This document shows, piece by piece, positions 17,452-26,978 of a stretch of DNA of 64,000 bases. Source of the DNA: Chryseobacterium geocarposphaerae (GTDB lineage: Bacteria; Bacteroidota; Bacteroidia; Flavobacteriales; Weeksellaceae); NCBI RefSeq assembly GCF_002797535.1, contig NZ_PGFD01000002.1, positions 434,001 through 498,000 on the forward strand. Reading direction: 5' to 3'. A program made the translations under genes and the position numbers. How positions within the stretch are numbered: the first letter of the stretch is position 1; each line of letters begins with the position of its first letter. Below the pieces are notes generated by a model, which saw nothing but the letters and a program-made list of their open reading frames with translations, was not told the DNA's origin and ran no database searches.

Positions 17452-18844
17452 TGTTATCTTTTTTGGGAGGAAATTTCTTTTTGAATTTTTTCTTATTCGG
17501 GTTCGGCTTTTTCTCTGCATCAGAATTTGGTGCTGCTACTTTTTCCAACTGAGGTTTTGGCTGCTGATTTTTCGGCTGCCTTGGCTGGTTGTTCGCATTA
17601 GAATTCTGCTGTCTTTCAGATTTTTCGGAACGATCACGATCTTGTCTTTCAGGCTTATTATTCGGTCTTTTCTGACCCTGCCCTTGCTGATTTTGATTGT
17701 TTTGATTGCTAGCGTTTGATCGGTTCTGATTTTTATGCCTGCTGTTCCCCTTATTTTTCTTCTCGAATCGATCTACATTATTTTCCTGAATCAAATCAAT
17801 ACTTTTCATTGAAGTTTCAGGCTGTTTCAGATCTTCAAGCGGCAGTGTTTTTTCGCCTCTTTTATTTTTAGAGATTAATTTCTTTACCAGATCGATATCG
17901 AAATCATACCAGGCAATAGAATTTTCAACGTAGGCAAACCACATTTTCTTTTTGAAAACGTCAATTTTAATACAAAACGCTCTCCCTTTCTCTGTATCTA
18001 ATGTAGTAGATGACGACGGAAAATTGCTTAATGCATCAAGATAGCTGTCTAATTCATAGTTAAGACAACATTTCAGCTTTCCGCATTGCCCTGCTAATTT
18101 CTGAGGATTGATACTAAGCTGCTGATATCTGGCAACATTTGTATTTACCGATCTGAAATCAGTAAGCCAGGTCGAACAGCACAGTTCTCTTCCGCACGAG
18201 CCAATTCCGCCTACTTTTGCAGCTTCCTGTCTGAAGCCAATCTGCTTCATGTCAATTTTAGTTCTGAAAGCCCCTGCATAATCTTTGATCAACTGCCTAA
18301 AATCGACTCTATTATCCGCTGTATAATAAAACGTAACCTTTGAAGCATCTCCCTGATATTCAACGTCTGTAACTTTCATTTCAAGTCCCAGTCTTTGAGC
18401 AATCTTTCTTGCTTCTATCTTTACGCTATCTTCTTTTTTTCTTACTTCCTGCCAAACTTCAATATCTTTTTGGTTTGACTGTCTGTATATTTTAAGTGCA
18501 GATTCTTCAGAAACTTTTTTCTTTTTCATCTGAATCTTAACCAATTCTCCGGTGAGGCTTACCACACCTATATCGTGTCCGGGACTAGATTCTACTGTGA
18601 CTACACTACCTATATGTAAAGGGATATTATTTACATTTTTATAAAACGATTTTCTATCATTTTTAAATCTAACTTCAACAAAATCACACCTATTAGATGC
18701 CGGGTTCTGTATATTAGATAACCAATCGAAAACACTTAATTTATAACTATTACCACAGGTATTTACATTTTCACAACCATTCGCGGTTTTTTTAGGACCA
18801 CACGAATGCGCAGAATCGCCGGATGTTTTACATCCACAACTCAT
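17444..18844 (-). CDS. ricT: RicT/PSP1-domain protein (YaaT homologue)
   Basis: Homologue of the Bacillus Ric complex subunit RicT, which with RicA and RicF carries iron-sulfur clusters and modulates mRNA processing. The PSP1 core spans about residues 45-310 and has the hallmark GGIGSCGRELCCSTW and CGKLKCCLNYE Cys clusters. An extra Cys-rich N-terminus (CGC, CG, CENVNTCG) precedes it. The last 120 residues are a disordered Asn/Gln/Lys/Arg-rich tail, common in Flavobacteriia and possibly RNA-binding. No ricA or ricF is in the window. It is the first gene of the gldH/PBP1A run. Confidence 0.92.
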   Translation of the reverse strand: MSCGCKTSGDSAHSCGPKKTANGCENVNTCGNSYKLSVFDWLSNIQNPASNRCDFVEVRFKNDRKSFYKNVNNIPLHIGSVVTVESSPGHDIGVVSLTGELVKIQMKKKKVSEESALKIYRQSNQKDIEVWQEVRKKEDSVKIEARKIAQRLGLEMKVTDVEYQGDASKVTFYYTADNRVDFRQLIKDYAGAFRTKIDMKQIGFRQEAAKVGGIGSCGRELCCSTWLTDFRSVNTNVARYQQLSINPQKLAGQCGKLKCCLNYELDSYLDALSNFPSSSTTLDTEKGRAFCIKIDVFKKKMWFAYVENSIAWYDFDIDLVKKLISKNKRGEKTLPLEDLKQPETSMKSIDLIQENNVDRFEKKNKGNSRHKNQNRSNASNQNNQNQQGQGQKRPNNKPERQDRDRSEKSERQQNSNANNQPRQPKNQQPKPQLEKVAAPNSDAEKKPNPNKKKFKKKFPPKKDNNA

Positions 18845-18864
18845 ATAACAATTATTTATTCTTG

Positions 18865-18872
18865 CAAATTTA
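18865..18872 (-). promoter_or_regulatory. Possible -7 element for ricT
   Basis: TAAATTTG on the minus strand, 20 bp upstream of the ricT ATG, in the 276-bp divergent region shared with the FadL-type gene. A paired TTG box is not evident. Confidence 0.35.
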
Positions 18873-19093
18873 TAGATTTTTATTTTTATCCGATTCTAAA
18901 AATAGTAAATATTAAAATCAGTATTTGTTTAATTTTAAACTTAATTCAATCTAAAGAATAAAACCATTTACAAAACACTAAAAAGCAAAAGATTACATAT
19001 CGTTAAGCAGCACATATTATTTTAAACATAGTTTTCTTTTGGCATATTGTTTAAATAATTAAGAAATATTAACAGACGTAAGTAAAATAATTT

Positions 19094-19101
19094 TATATTT
19101 G
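19094..19101 (+). promoter_or_regulatory. Possible -7 element for the FadL-type gene
   Basis: TATATTTG matches TAnnTTTG and lies 19 bp upstream of ATG 19121. No TTG box at the 19-bp spacing was seen. Confidence 0.35.
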
Positions 19102-19120
19102 GGTTATATAATAATAGTCT

Positions 19121-20359
19121 ATGAAAAAAATATTAGTATCAACCGCTTTATTGGCAGGCGTTCTATCCTATGCAGGGGGATTTAGAGTTTCTTTGCAGGG
19201 GGTAAAGCAATTGGCCATGGCACACACCAGTGCCCATGCTGAAGATGCAAGTGTTGCATTTTTCAATCCCGCAGGAATGTCTTTCATTCCTTCAAAACTA
19301 AGTATAGTTGCCGGAGCATTTGGAGCAAGCAACAAAGTGACTTTTCAAAATCTGAATACATTACAAAGCACGCAAACGGACAACCCGATGGGAACCCCTC
19401 TTTATGCTGCTATCACTTACAAACCAATAGAAAAACTGTCCGTAGGCTTTAGTTTCACAACTCCTTTTGGAAGTACTATAGAATGGCCAAATGACTGGGA
19501 AGGAAAAGAAATGGTTCAAAAACTTGAACTGAAAAGCTTCTATTTTCAGCCCATGGTTTCGTACAAATTTAACGACTGGTTAGCTTTTGGAGCAAGCTAT
19601 ATTTATGCAAGAGGACAAGTAGACTGGGATAAAGCCATTACACAATTTGGCGGGCAAATTAATATTAAGGATAAAAAAGCAACCGGACACGGTTTCGGAT
19701 TCGGGTTCTATTTCAGACCTGACCCAAAATTGGACGTAAGTATTGCTTACCGCTCTCCTGTTGATATGAAAGCAAAACACGGAACAGCAACCTTTGAATT
19801 CCCATCAGCTTCTATCTATCCTTTACTAGGACTGGATGCTGCAAAAAGAACAGATGGCTTTACAGCAACCTTACCTTTAGTAGAGGAATACACAATCGGT
19901 TTAACTTATAAGATCACTCCGAAATGGCTAGTTTCCGCAGATTTCAATTACCACGGATGGGAAAGATACAGCCAGCTGACGTTGGATTTTGCAACAGCTC
20001 CAATCGGAAATCAGGCTGACCCAACTGTTTCGGTTTCTCCTAAAAACTTTAGAAATTCCAAAACGTTCAGACTGGGAACTCAGTACGCTTTTACGAATAT
20101 GATCTACGGTCGTTTGGGTGCATATTATGATGAATCTCCTTATTCTGATGACCACTTCATTCCGGAAACACCATCATTCAACACTTATGTTGTGACAGGT
20201 GGGGTTGGATTCAAATTAAAACAATTTGGAGTTGATGTTGCTGGAGGCTATGCAATGCCACAGTCAAGAAATGTAAACAATGCTAATCTTGGCTTCTACG
20301 GACAGGCAAAAGCAACCGCATTCTATTTAGGTCTAGGTTTATCTTACAACCCTTTTTAA
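19121..20359 (+). CDS. OmpP1/FadL/TodX-family outer-membrane transport protein
   Basis: Outer-membrane beta-barrel for uptake of hydrophobic compounds such as long-chain fatty acids. The signal peptide ends near SYAGG (residue 20). The mature protein begins GFRVSLQGVKQLAMAHTSAHAEDASVAFFNPAGMSF, which contains the family's hatch-domain NPAG motif. Later regions alternate amphipathic strands (GFGFGFYFRPDPKLDVSIAY) and the protein ends in an aromatic strand with terminal Phe, as expected for BAM-dependent folding. It lies 10 bp upstream of an SGNH-hydrolase lipoprotein, suggesting an operon for lipid ester hydrolysis and uptake. Confidence 0.92.
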   Translation: MKKILVSTALLAGVLSYAGGFRVSLQGVKQLAMAHTSAHAEDASVAFFNPAGMSFIPSKLSIVAGAFGASNKVTFQNLNTLQSTQTDNPMGTPLYAAITYKPIEKLSVGFSFTTPFGSTIEWPNDWEGKEMVQKLELKSFYFQPMVSYKFNDWLAFGASYIYARGQVDWDKAITQFGGQINIKDKKATGHGFGFGFYFRPDPKLDVSIAYRSPVDMKAKHGTATFEFPSASIYPLLGLDAAKRTDGFTATLPLVEEYTIGLTYKITPKWLVSADFNYHGWERYSQLTLDFATAPIGNQADPTVSVSPKNFRNSKTFRLGTQYAFTNMIYGRLGAYYDESPYSDDHFIPETPSFNTYVVTGGVGFKLKQFGVDVAGGYAMPQSRNVNNANLGFYGQAKATAFYLGLGLSYNPF

Positions 20360-20369
20360 TTGAAAGACT

Positions 20370-21929
20370 ATGAAAAAAATTATAATTTCAACGTTCGCTA
20401 TTTCCGCACTTCTTTTCACAACAAGCTGCGAAGATGATTTTGATACAGATGTAAAGGATATTCCTGTAACAGCCGGAGAAGCGAATTTCTCTAAATATGT
20501 TTCTTTGGGAAATTCATTAACATCAGGATATAGAGATAATGCTTTGTATATTGACGGACAAAATGAATCTTACCCTTCCATGATTGCTCAACAAATGAAA
20601 TTAGCCGGAGGTGGTGAATTCAAACAGCCTCTAATGGCCGATAATCTTGGAGGAATTCCCTCTGCTGGTATACCTAATAAAAAAATACTTGCAGTAGTTG
20701 CCGGCTCATTAGCACCAGTTGATGCTCCAGGTACCGGAACCACTACTTTAGCCAATATATATAGCGCTGGACCATATCAGAATATGGGCGTGCCTGGAGC
20801 TAAAGTTGCACATTTATTGGCACCGGGATATGGAAATCCGGCAGGACTACCTGCAACAGCGAATCCTTATTTTGTTAGATTTGCATCTTCCTCTTCCACT
20901 TCAGTTGTTGCTGATGCTTTAGCCCAAAATCCAACCTTTTTATCATTGTGGATTGGAAATAATGATGTTTTAGGGTATGCAACCAGCGGAGGTGACGGAA
21001 GCAATCCTATAACACCTGTAGACGGAAGTGTTGGAGTAGGCTTTAACTCTACTTATACTGCATTAGTAAATACATTATTCCCAAATGGAACTACAAGAAA
21101 GGGGATCGTAGCCAATATTCCAAATGTAACTTCAATTCCGTTTTTTACCCGAGTTCCATACAATCCAATCCCACCAGAAAGATTTAATACAGCACCGACT
21201 GGAAGCCCATCTAATCAAAATGCAAATATAGATGCCCTTAATACACAGGTTTTTGGGCCATTAAAACAAATTTTAACAGCATTAGGACAAGGAAGCAGAA
21301 TCCAGTTATTATCAAAAACTCAAGGTAATCTTGTTCTATTAAAAGACGAGTCTTTAACAAACTTATCGGCACAAATAACTACAGCATTGGTATCTGCAGG
21401 AGTTCCCGTCCAACAAGCCGGTCTAATGGGACAATTATATGGCCAGGCAAGACATAGTACTGATCAAGACTTAATCCCCCTTACTACAAGCTCTGTTTTA
21501 GGAACTACTCCAAGTTCTCCATTAGCCATTGCGCCTTTTGATAAATATGGGACTACTTATCCTTTAGAAGATAAGCACGTATTAAGAGGTAAGTTTAACG
21601 GTGTGAATGGAGAAGTTGAAGAAGTTTTAACAGCTACTGCAGCATTTAACGCCACTATAAAAAGTGTGGCAGATTCCAAAAACTTAGCATTTGTTGACAT
21701 GAATGCAAAAATGATAGAATTAAATTCTAAATCTGGAATCGTCTGGAACGGTGTTAGATATACTGCAACCTTTGTAACGGGAGGAACCTTCTCATTAGAC
21801 GGAGTTCACCTTACAGGTAGAGGATACGCCGTTGTTGCAAATGAATTCATCAAAGCTATTAATGCGAAATATAAATCTACTCTTCCACAGGTAGATCCTA
21901 ACAAATATTCGGGGGTAAAATTCCCATAA
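20370..21929 (+). CDS. SGNH/GDSL-family hydrolase lipoprotein
   Basis: Probable esterase or lipase anchored as a lipoprotein (lipobox LFTTSC near residue 20). Block I is YVSLGNSLTSGY, where GNSL replaces GDSL but the nucleophilic Ser is kept. A later SLWIGNNDVLGYA provides the Gly/Asn oxyanion residues, and LDGVHLTGRGYAVVANEF near the C-terminus supplies the Asp-x-x-His pair. So the catalytic set looks intact. Compared with small SGNH enzymes it has long insertions (519 residues). It follows the FadL-type barrel closely and is followed by a terminator. Confidence 0.9.
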   Translation: MKKIIISTFAISALLFTTSCEDDFDTDVKDIPVTAGEANFSKYVSLGNSLTSGYRDNALYIDGQNESYPSMIAQQMKLAGGGEFKQPLMADNLGGIPSAGIPNKKILAVVAGSLAPVDAPGTGTTTLANIYSAGPYQNMGVPGAKVAHLLAPGYGNPAGLPATANPYFVRFASSSSTSVVADALAQNPTFLSLWIGNNDVLGYATSGGDGSNPITPVDGSVGVGFNSTYTALVNTLFPNGTTRKGIVANIPNVTSIPFFTRVPYNPIPPERFNTAPTGSPSNQNANIDALNTQVFGPLKQILTALGQGSRIQLLSKTQGNLVLLKDESLTNLSAQITTALVSAGVPVQQAGLMGQLYGQARHSTDQDLIPLTTSSVLGTTPSSPLAIAPFDKYGTTYPLEDKHVLRGKFNGVNGEVEEVLTATAAFNATIKSVADSKNLAFVDMNAKMIELNSKSGIVWNGVRYTATFVTGGTFSLDGVHLTGRGYAVVANEFIKAINAKYKSTLPQVDPNKYSGVKFP

Positions 21930-21952
21930 TAATTGGTAAAATAAAAACTTAG

Positions 21953-21985
21953 AAACCACAGGAGCAAATCTTGTGGTTTTTTTTT
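21953..21985 (+). terminator. Terminator after the FadL/SGNH pair
   Basis: AAACCACA (21953-21960) pairs with TGTGGTTT (21972-21979) around an 11-nt loop, followed by a T-run. Confidence 0.8.
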
Positions 21986-21992
21986 AAATTTG
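21985..21992 (+). promoter_or_regulatory. Possible -7 element for prs
   Basis: TAAATTTG begins at the end of the preceding terminator T-run, 21 bp before the prs ATG. There is no clear -33 box. Confidence 0.35.
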
Positions 21993-22013
21993 CAAAATCT
22001 TTAAAAAGTAAAA

Positions 22014-22952
22014 ATGGCCGATCAGTTAAGTTATCTATTTTGTACAAGGACAAGCAAGGACTTGGCAGAAAAAATTGCCCAACATTATGGGCAGGAATTA
22101 GGAAAAATCAACTTTCAGGAGTTCAGCGACGGAGAATTCGAACCTGTTTTGGACGAATCCGTAAGAGGAGGAAGAGTTTTCTTAATCGGATCTACATTCC
22201 CTCCAGCAGACAATCTTTTAGAACTTCTTTTGATGATTGATGCCGCGAAAAGAGCCTCTGCCAAAAGCATTACAGTAGTACTTCCTTACTTCGGGCTTGC
22301 AAGACAAGACAGAAAAGACAAACCAAGAGCTCCTATCGGTGCCAAATTGGTTGCCAATCTTTTAACCGCTGCAGGAGCAACGAGAGTAATGACAATGGAT
22401 CTTCATGCAGATCAGATTCAAGGGTTCTTCGAAATTCCGGTAGATCACTTATATGCTTCTACAATTTTCGTAGATTATATCAGAGACCTGAATTTAGAAA
22501 ATCTTACGATTGCTTCTCCGGATATGGGAGGTGCAAAAAGAGCTAAAAACTACGCCGGACATTTAGGTGCTGAAGTAGTAATTGCTTACAAAGAAAGAAA
22601 GAAGGCAAATGTTGTAGAAGAAATGTTCCTTATCGGAGATGTAGAGGGTAAAAACGTTATCCTTATCGACGATATGATCGATACTGCAGGAACACTTTGC
22701 AAAGCTGCAGATATCCTTATCGAAAAAGGAGCAAAATCAGTAAGAGCAATGGCAACTCACGGAGTACTTTCAGGAAAGGCTTACGAGAATATTGAAAACT
22801 CAAAATTGTTGGAAGTTATTGTAACTGACTCAATTCCTGTAAAAAATAATTTGTCATCCAAAATAAAAGTGCTATCTTGCGCCCCATTATTTGCAGACGT
22901 TATGAAGATGGTTCACGAGCACCAATCTATCAGCAGTAAGTTTGTTATTTAA
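22014..22952 (+). CDS. prs: Ribose-phosphate pyrophosphokinase
   Basis: Makes PRPP from ribose 5-phosphate and ATP for nucleotide, His and Trp synthesis. Class I features are intact: FSDGEFEPVLDESVRGGRVFLIGS near the N-terminus, the catalytic/flexible loop around YFGLARQDRKDKPRAPIGAK, the metal-binding MDLHADQIQGFF, and the PRPP-binding loop VILIDDMIDTAGTLCKAA. At 312 residues it is of normal length. It is followed after 56 bp by rplY, a frequent arrangement in Bacteria. Confidence 0.97.
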   Translation: MADQLSYLFCTRTSKDLAEKIAQHYGQELGKINFQEFSDGEFEPVLDESVRGGRVFLIGSTFPPADNLLELLLMIDAAKRASAKSITVVLPYFGLARQDRKDKPRAPIGAKLVANLLTAAGATRVMTMDLHADQIQGFFEIPVDHLYASTIFVDYIRDLNLENLTIASPDMGGAKRAKNYAGHLGAEVVIAYKERKKANVVEEMFLIGDVEGKNVILIDDMIDTAGTLCKAADILIEKGAKSVRAMATHGVLSGKAYENIENSKLLEVIVTDSIPVKNNLSSKIKVLSCAPLFADVMKMVHEHQSISSKFVI

Positions 22953-23008
22953 TTAACAATCAGACATTTGCAAATTAAAAAAAGAAACAATTTTTTAAAT
23001 TTTTATAA

Positions 23009-23653
23009 ATGAAATCTATTACAATTCAAGGTACAAAAAGAGAAAGCGTGGGCAAAAAGTCTACAAAAGCTTTACGTGATGCTGAATTAGTTCCTTGTGT
23101 TGTTTATGGAGGAACAGCTCCTTTAAACTTCTCTGCTGAAGAGAAAGCTTTCAAAGGTTTAGTTTACACTCCTGAAGCACACACGGTATCTATTGAAGTT
23201 GACGGACAGGTAATCCCTGCAGTTCTTCAGGATATTCAGTTCCACCCAATTACTGACAGAATTCTTCACGCTGACTTTTACCAATTAGCTGATGACAAGC
23301 CGGTAATTATGGAAGTTCCGGTAAGAATTACTGGTCGTTCAAAAGGTGTTGTAGCTGGTGGTGTTCTACGTCAGTCTTTCAGAAAACTGAAAGTAAAAGC
23401 GATCCCTGCAAACTTACCTGATGAGGTAGTTGTAGATGTTACTCCTTTAAGAATCGGTAACAAAATCTATGTAGGAGGTCTTAAGCCTGAAGGATATTCT
23501 TTCATGCACCCTGACAACGCAGTTGTTGTAGCTGTTAAGATGTCTAGAAATGCAATGAAAGGTGGTGCAGCAGCTATGGATGATGAAGATGAAGAAGAAG
23601 TTGTAGCAGAAGAAGGAGCAGCTCCGGCAGCAGAAGAAACTGCAGCAGAATAA
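23009..23653 (+). CDS. rplY: Ribosomal protein bL25 (Ctc-type, long form)
   Basis: 5S rRNA-binding protein of the large subunit. Residues 1-90 are the L25 beta-barrel ([48 protein letters not shown]). Residues about 95-185 are the C-terminal TL5/Ctc extension. The last 20 residues are an acidic Glu/Ala tail. It shares a likely transcript with prs and ends at a good terminator. Confidence 0.96.
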   Translation: MKSITIQGTKRESVGKKSTKALRDAELVPCVVYGGTAPLNFSAEEKAFKGLVYTPEAHTVSIEVDGQVIPAVLQDIQFHPITDRILHADFYQLADDKPVIMEVPVRITGRSKGVVAGGVLRQSFRKLKVKAIPANLPDEVVVDVTPLRIGNKIYVGGLKPEGYSFMHPDNAVVVAVKMSRNAMKGGAAAMDDEDEEEVVAEEGAAPAAEETAAE

Positions 23654-23676
23654 GAATTCCTTATTACGCAAAATAT

Positions 23677-23706
23677 AAAACCTGTCTTTATGACAGGTTT
23701 TTTTAT
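23677..23706 (+). terminator. Terminator after prs-rplY
   Basis: AACCTGTC (23679-23686) pairs with GACAGGTT (23692-23699), followed by a T-run, 24 bp past the rplY stop. It may also serve the convergent DUF3078 gene. Confidence 0.85.
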
Positions 23707-23719
23707 TTTATATTACCAT

Positions 23720-24655
23720 TTAATCACTTCTCCAAGAACGATTATCTTTTTTATCTGAGCGCTTTTTTCCCTTTTCAATATTATAGGCAAAACCAATACC
23801 CAGAGTTTGCTTTAGCTGTGTTTTTTGAATCTGATTATGATCATACAGCAAATCCAATGTGATATTTGCAGAAATATATTTGTTAATTTTCATACCCAGC
23901 ACACCGTTATAAGAAAGGACAAGCCTTGTCGGATGATCCAGATAGTTGGAAAAGACAGATCCTGTGCTTACCAAATTAACATTCTCCATGACTTTCAATT
24001 TGTAAATCGCCGAACCTAAGAAACCAAACTGAAACAAACACGAATCACCATCATTTTTTAAACCATAAGTACCCGCATACTGAAGATCAGGATCTAAAAC
24101 GAAGGTCCATCTGGCATTGGTAGGACGAAGTGTTACGGTAAGATCATCATTGGGTCTGTACGTAATACCTGCCCCTAGGTTTACATATCCCGGAGCCATA
24201 AAACTTGAAATTTTGGCAGCCGACGGATTATTCCCGTCCTCATACCCAGAAGCAAATTGAGTCTGCAAACTTGCTCCTCCCGAAAAATACCAGTGTTCTG
24301 CAAATCCTTTTCCAAAATTGGTAGAAATATTCACGACATCCTGTGTTTTTCTTGTTCCTATTCCTTTTGTGTTATTTTGTCCGAATCCTAAAATAATAAT
24401 ATTCTCCCATAGTACTTTATCTTTTTCATAGGTAATATTATAATTTGCTCCGGCTAACCAGCCTACATTATTGGCTCCTCCGCCTACCCAGTTTGAAAAA
24501 GCAGCCTGATTCAGCATTAATGTATTCTGCCCTTGAACCGACCATACTTTTACCGTATCCAAAACCGGTAATTCTTCTTCCTTTACATCTTTTATTTCCT
24601 GTGCTGAAATTAAAGCTCCCATTAAAACAGAAATTCCGGACAAAACCTTTCTCAT
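23720..24655 (-). CDS. DUF3078 exported protein, probable outer-membrane barrel
   Basis: Bacteroidetes-specific family of unknown function. The signal peptide ends near SAQE (residue 19). The family hallmark follows: LMLNQAAFSNWVGGGANNV, then alternating strands such as VLWENIIILGFGQNNTKG and DDLTVTLRPTNARWTFV. The pattern of aromatic-ended strands suggests an outer-membrane barrel. The last 20 residues are a Lys/Arg/Asp-rich tail (KKRSDKKDNRSWRS). It converges on rplY. Confidence 0.85.
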   Translation of the reverse strand: MRKVLSGISVLMGALISAQEIKDVKEEELPVLDTVKVWSVQGQNTLMLNQAAFSNWVGGGANNVGWLAGANYNITYEKDKVLWENIIILGFGQNNTKGIGTRKTQDVVNISTNFGKGFAEHWYFSGGASLQTQFASGYEDGNNPSAAKISSFMAPGYVNLGAGITYRPNDDLTVTLRPTNARWTFVLDPDLQYAGTYGLKNDGDSCLFQFGFLGSAIYKLKVMENVNLVSTGSVFSNYLDHPTRLVLSYNGVLGMKINKYISANITLDLLYDHNQIQKTQLKQTLGIGFAYNIEKGKKRSDKKDNRSWRSD

Positions 24656-24873
24656 AATAAATACAACATTTCTATCTGCATTACAATAGCAAAAGAAATA
24701 CCTTTATCCTCAGCACACTCTTCTACTTATTGATTTTTTTTAATAAATAAATGACAAAATTTTTATAAAATTAAAAAACCAGTCTCTTTTGTCAAAATAA
24801 AAGGAGATAAATAAAATTTTTCGACAAAATTTCCGAAATTTATTAATGGCTTTTTATTTGAGAGTCATTTAGT

Positions 24874-25641
24874 ATGTTAAAGAATATCATCCACAAAAAA
24901 GCAATTATAAATCCCCTACTCATGCTATCCGCAATGTGGTTGGGCTTTCTTTTACAAACTATGGGCTTTTTTTCCAATTGTACCGGAGCCATCATTCCGC
25001 TTCTTCCGGAAGGACTTGTCGGAATTATAACCTCTCCTCTACTTCACGGAAATATTGATCATATCGTAGGAAACTCTATTCCTATTGCTATTTTAATGTT
25101 CCTGTTATATCAGTTTTATCCTTTAGTAGCTAACAAAGTATTTATTTTAGGTTGGGTTTCTACAGGCTTACTCCTCTGGATCTTACCTCCTATTGATATC
25201 TTAACCGGAGATTATATGTACACCTGTACAATCGGAGCCAGCGGCGTTGTTTATGTTTTAGCTTTTTTCCTGTTTTTCAGTGGTGTATTTAAGTGGAACA
25301 TGAAATTACTAACCATTTCACTTCTTGTGGTTCTGTACTACGGAAGTTTAATTTGGGGAATGGTACCTGAAGAATTATTTTACAATCTTGAGGAGCCCAG
25401 TAAAATTTCGTGGCAGGCGCATCTTTCCGGTGCTATTGTAGGAGTGATACTTGCCTACACATTCAAACAAGTGGGTGACAAAAAAAAGAAATACATCTGG
25501 GAATTTCCTAATTATTACAACGAAAAAGATGATAAGCTTTGGCAGGAATATAAAGAAAACCATCCTGAAGATTTTTTAGATTTACCCTACAAAAAAAATG
25601 ATGATATCTGGGAACATTTAGAAGAATTAAGAAAAAAATAG
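24874..25641 (+). CDS. Rhomboid-family intramembrane serine protease
   Basis: Six-helix membrane protease that cleaves transmembrane segments. The catalytic Ser is in GASG (about residue 121) and the catalytic His is in AHLSGAIVG (about residue 181). The loop before the core has GLVGIITSPLLHGNIDHIVGNS, carrying the His/Asn residues of the oxyanion region. A hydrophilic C-terminal extension (about residues 205-255, rich in Lys, Asp, Glu) is cytoplasmic. dprA starts 37 bp downstream, but a -7 box between them suggests dprA can be transcribed independently. Confidence 0.93.
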   Translation: MLKNIIHKKAIINPLLMLSAMWLGFLLQTMGFFSNCTGAIIPLLPEGLVGIITSPLLHGNIDHIVGNSIPIAILMFLLYQFYPLVANKVFILGWVSTGLLLWILPPIDILTGDYMYTCTIGASGVVYVLAFFLFFSGVFKWNMKLLTISLLVVLYYGSLIWGMVPEELFYNLEEPSKISWQAHLSGAIVGVILAYTFKQVGDKKKKYIWEFPNYYNEKDDKLWQEYKENHPEDFLDLPYKKNDDIWEHLEELRKK

Positions 25642-25653
25642 CTCATATTTCGT

Positions 25654-25661
25654 TACATTTG
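25654..25661 (+). promoter_or_regulatory. Possible -7 element for dprA
   Basis: TACATTTG matches TAnnTTTG, 17 bp upstream of the dprA ATG. There is no TTG box 19 bp upstream. Confidence 0.35.
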
Positions 25662-25678
25662 AATAAAATAACACACAA

Positions 25679-26788
25679 ATGGATACGGAAGAAAATCTTT
25701 TTTCTATCGCCCTTAGAGAATGCTCTAATATCGGTGATATTAATTTTCAAAAACTGATCCGGGTTTTTGGCAGTGCAGAAAATGTATGGAAAGCTCCATC
25801 AAAAGAACTTCAGAAAATAACAGGAATCGGGAGAAAAACAATTTCAGACATTGGGAATATAAAACATCTTAAATTCGCTGAAAAAGAAATTTCCTTTTGC
25901 GAAAACAACAATATACAAATCAACCTCCGTCATCTTGATCAGCTTCCTTTTCTATTAAAAGAATGTGAAGATGCTCCTGCAATACTGTATCAAAAAGGAA
26001 AAATTAATCCTGCCCTGCATCCTGTAAGTATTGTGGGTACACGAAAAATAACTTCGTATGGAAAAAGCTTTATTGAGACTTTTTTTGAAGAATCCAGAAA
26101 ACACAAGTTCATCTCTGTAAGCGGACTGGCATTAGGTACCGATAAAGAGGTTCATGCAGAATCCATCCGCCAAAAAATTCCTACTGTAGCAGTTCTTGCT
26201 CATGGCTTTCATACCTTATACCCTTCCAGCCATAGAAACCTTTCTGATAAAATCTTATCGGAAAATGGTGCTCTTTTTACCGAATTCAACTCATCAAGAA
26301 AACCAGACAGAGAAAATTTTATCCAGAGAAACCGCATTATTGCAGGAGTATCTCCTTCAACAATTGTTGTAGAAACCGCTTTTGGAGGAGGCTCTATTAG
26401 CACAGCGACTTTCGCCAACAATTATAACAGAGATGTTTTTGCTCTTCCCGGAAAAATTACTGACAAATTTAGTCAGGGATGTAATCATCTTATTTTCCAG
26501 AATAAAGCAACTGCCATATCTACCATTCAGGATCTGATCAATCAAATAGGCTTTAACTCTTCTAAAGAAAAAATAGAAGAATTATTTCCTAGCACAGAAA
26601 CGACCATACAACTTTCTGAAAATCAAGAATTAATCTATAAAGCAATTACTTCTCATCCGCAAATTTCTTTGGATGATTTGGCTGATAAAATAAACCAGCC
26701 CAGTCATAAAATTTTGACAACTATTTTGGAGTTAGAGCTTTTAGGGAAGGTAAAATCACTTTCCGGGAGACAATTTGTACCGCTTTAA
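25679..26788 (+). CDS. dprA: DNA-processing protein DprA (Smf)
   Basis: Single-stranded DNA-binding protein that loads RecA during natural transformation. Residues about 1-65 form a SAM/HhH-like domain (ITGIGRKTISDIG). The Rossmann core follows with VSIVGTRKITSYG, VSGLALGTDKEVHAESI, TVAVLAHGFHTLYPSSHRNL and IAGVSPSTIVVETAFGGGSISTA. The C-terminal 65 residues are a DML1/winged-helix region (NQELIYKAITSHPQISLDDLADK). Length 369 is normal and all core motifs are present. The companion competence-linked gene comM lies 21 kb away and is frameshifted. Confidence 0.96.
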   Translation: MDTEENLFSIALRECSNIGDINFQKLIRVFGSAENVWKAPSKELQKITGIGRKTISDIGNIKHLKFAEKEISFCENNNIQINLRHLDQLPFLLKECEDAPAILYQKGKINPALHPVSIVGTRKITSYGKSFIETFFEESRKHKFISVSGLALGTDKEVHAESIRQKIPTVAVLAHGFHTLYPSSHRNLSDKILSENGALFTEFNSSRKPDRENFIQRNRIIAGVSPSTIVVETAFGGGSISTATFANNYNRDVFALPGKITDKFSQGCNHLIFQNKATAISTIQDLINQIGFNSSKEKIEELFPSTETTIQLSENQELIYKAITSHPQISLDDLADKINQPSHKILTTILELELLGKVKSLSGRQFVPL

Positions 26789-26921
26789 GATTTAATGATT
26801 TCTTAATATTGCATTATTTCAGACATAACATTTAATTTTTAATAAAATTTAAACAAGAATTATCATTTTAATAATATTTCGACACATTATTATTAAATTT
26901 TTAACAATCTTTAATCAAGGT

Positions 26922-26952
26922 ATTGTGAATCTTGAAAAAAAAATTAAATTTG
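26922..26952 (+). promoter_or_regulatory. Bacteroidetes-type promoter for gdhA
   Basis: ATTG (26922-26925), 19-bp spacer, then TAAATTTG (26945-26952). This is a full match to the -33/-7 consensus, with the gdhA ATG 26 bp further on. Confidence 0.68.
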
Positions 26953-26978
26953 TTGGCAATAATATTCAACCTTAATAT

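Noticed and set aside
17225..17719. 164-residue plus-strand frame, very Phe/Leu/Arg-rich
   Set aside because: Antisense to gldH and the ricT tail; the composition reflects complementary Lys/Asn/Gln codons.
21971..22240. 89-residue frame overlapping the start of prs
   Set aside because: It lies in another frame of prs, whose motifs are complete from ATG 22014.
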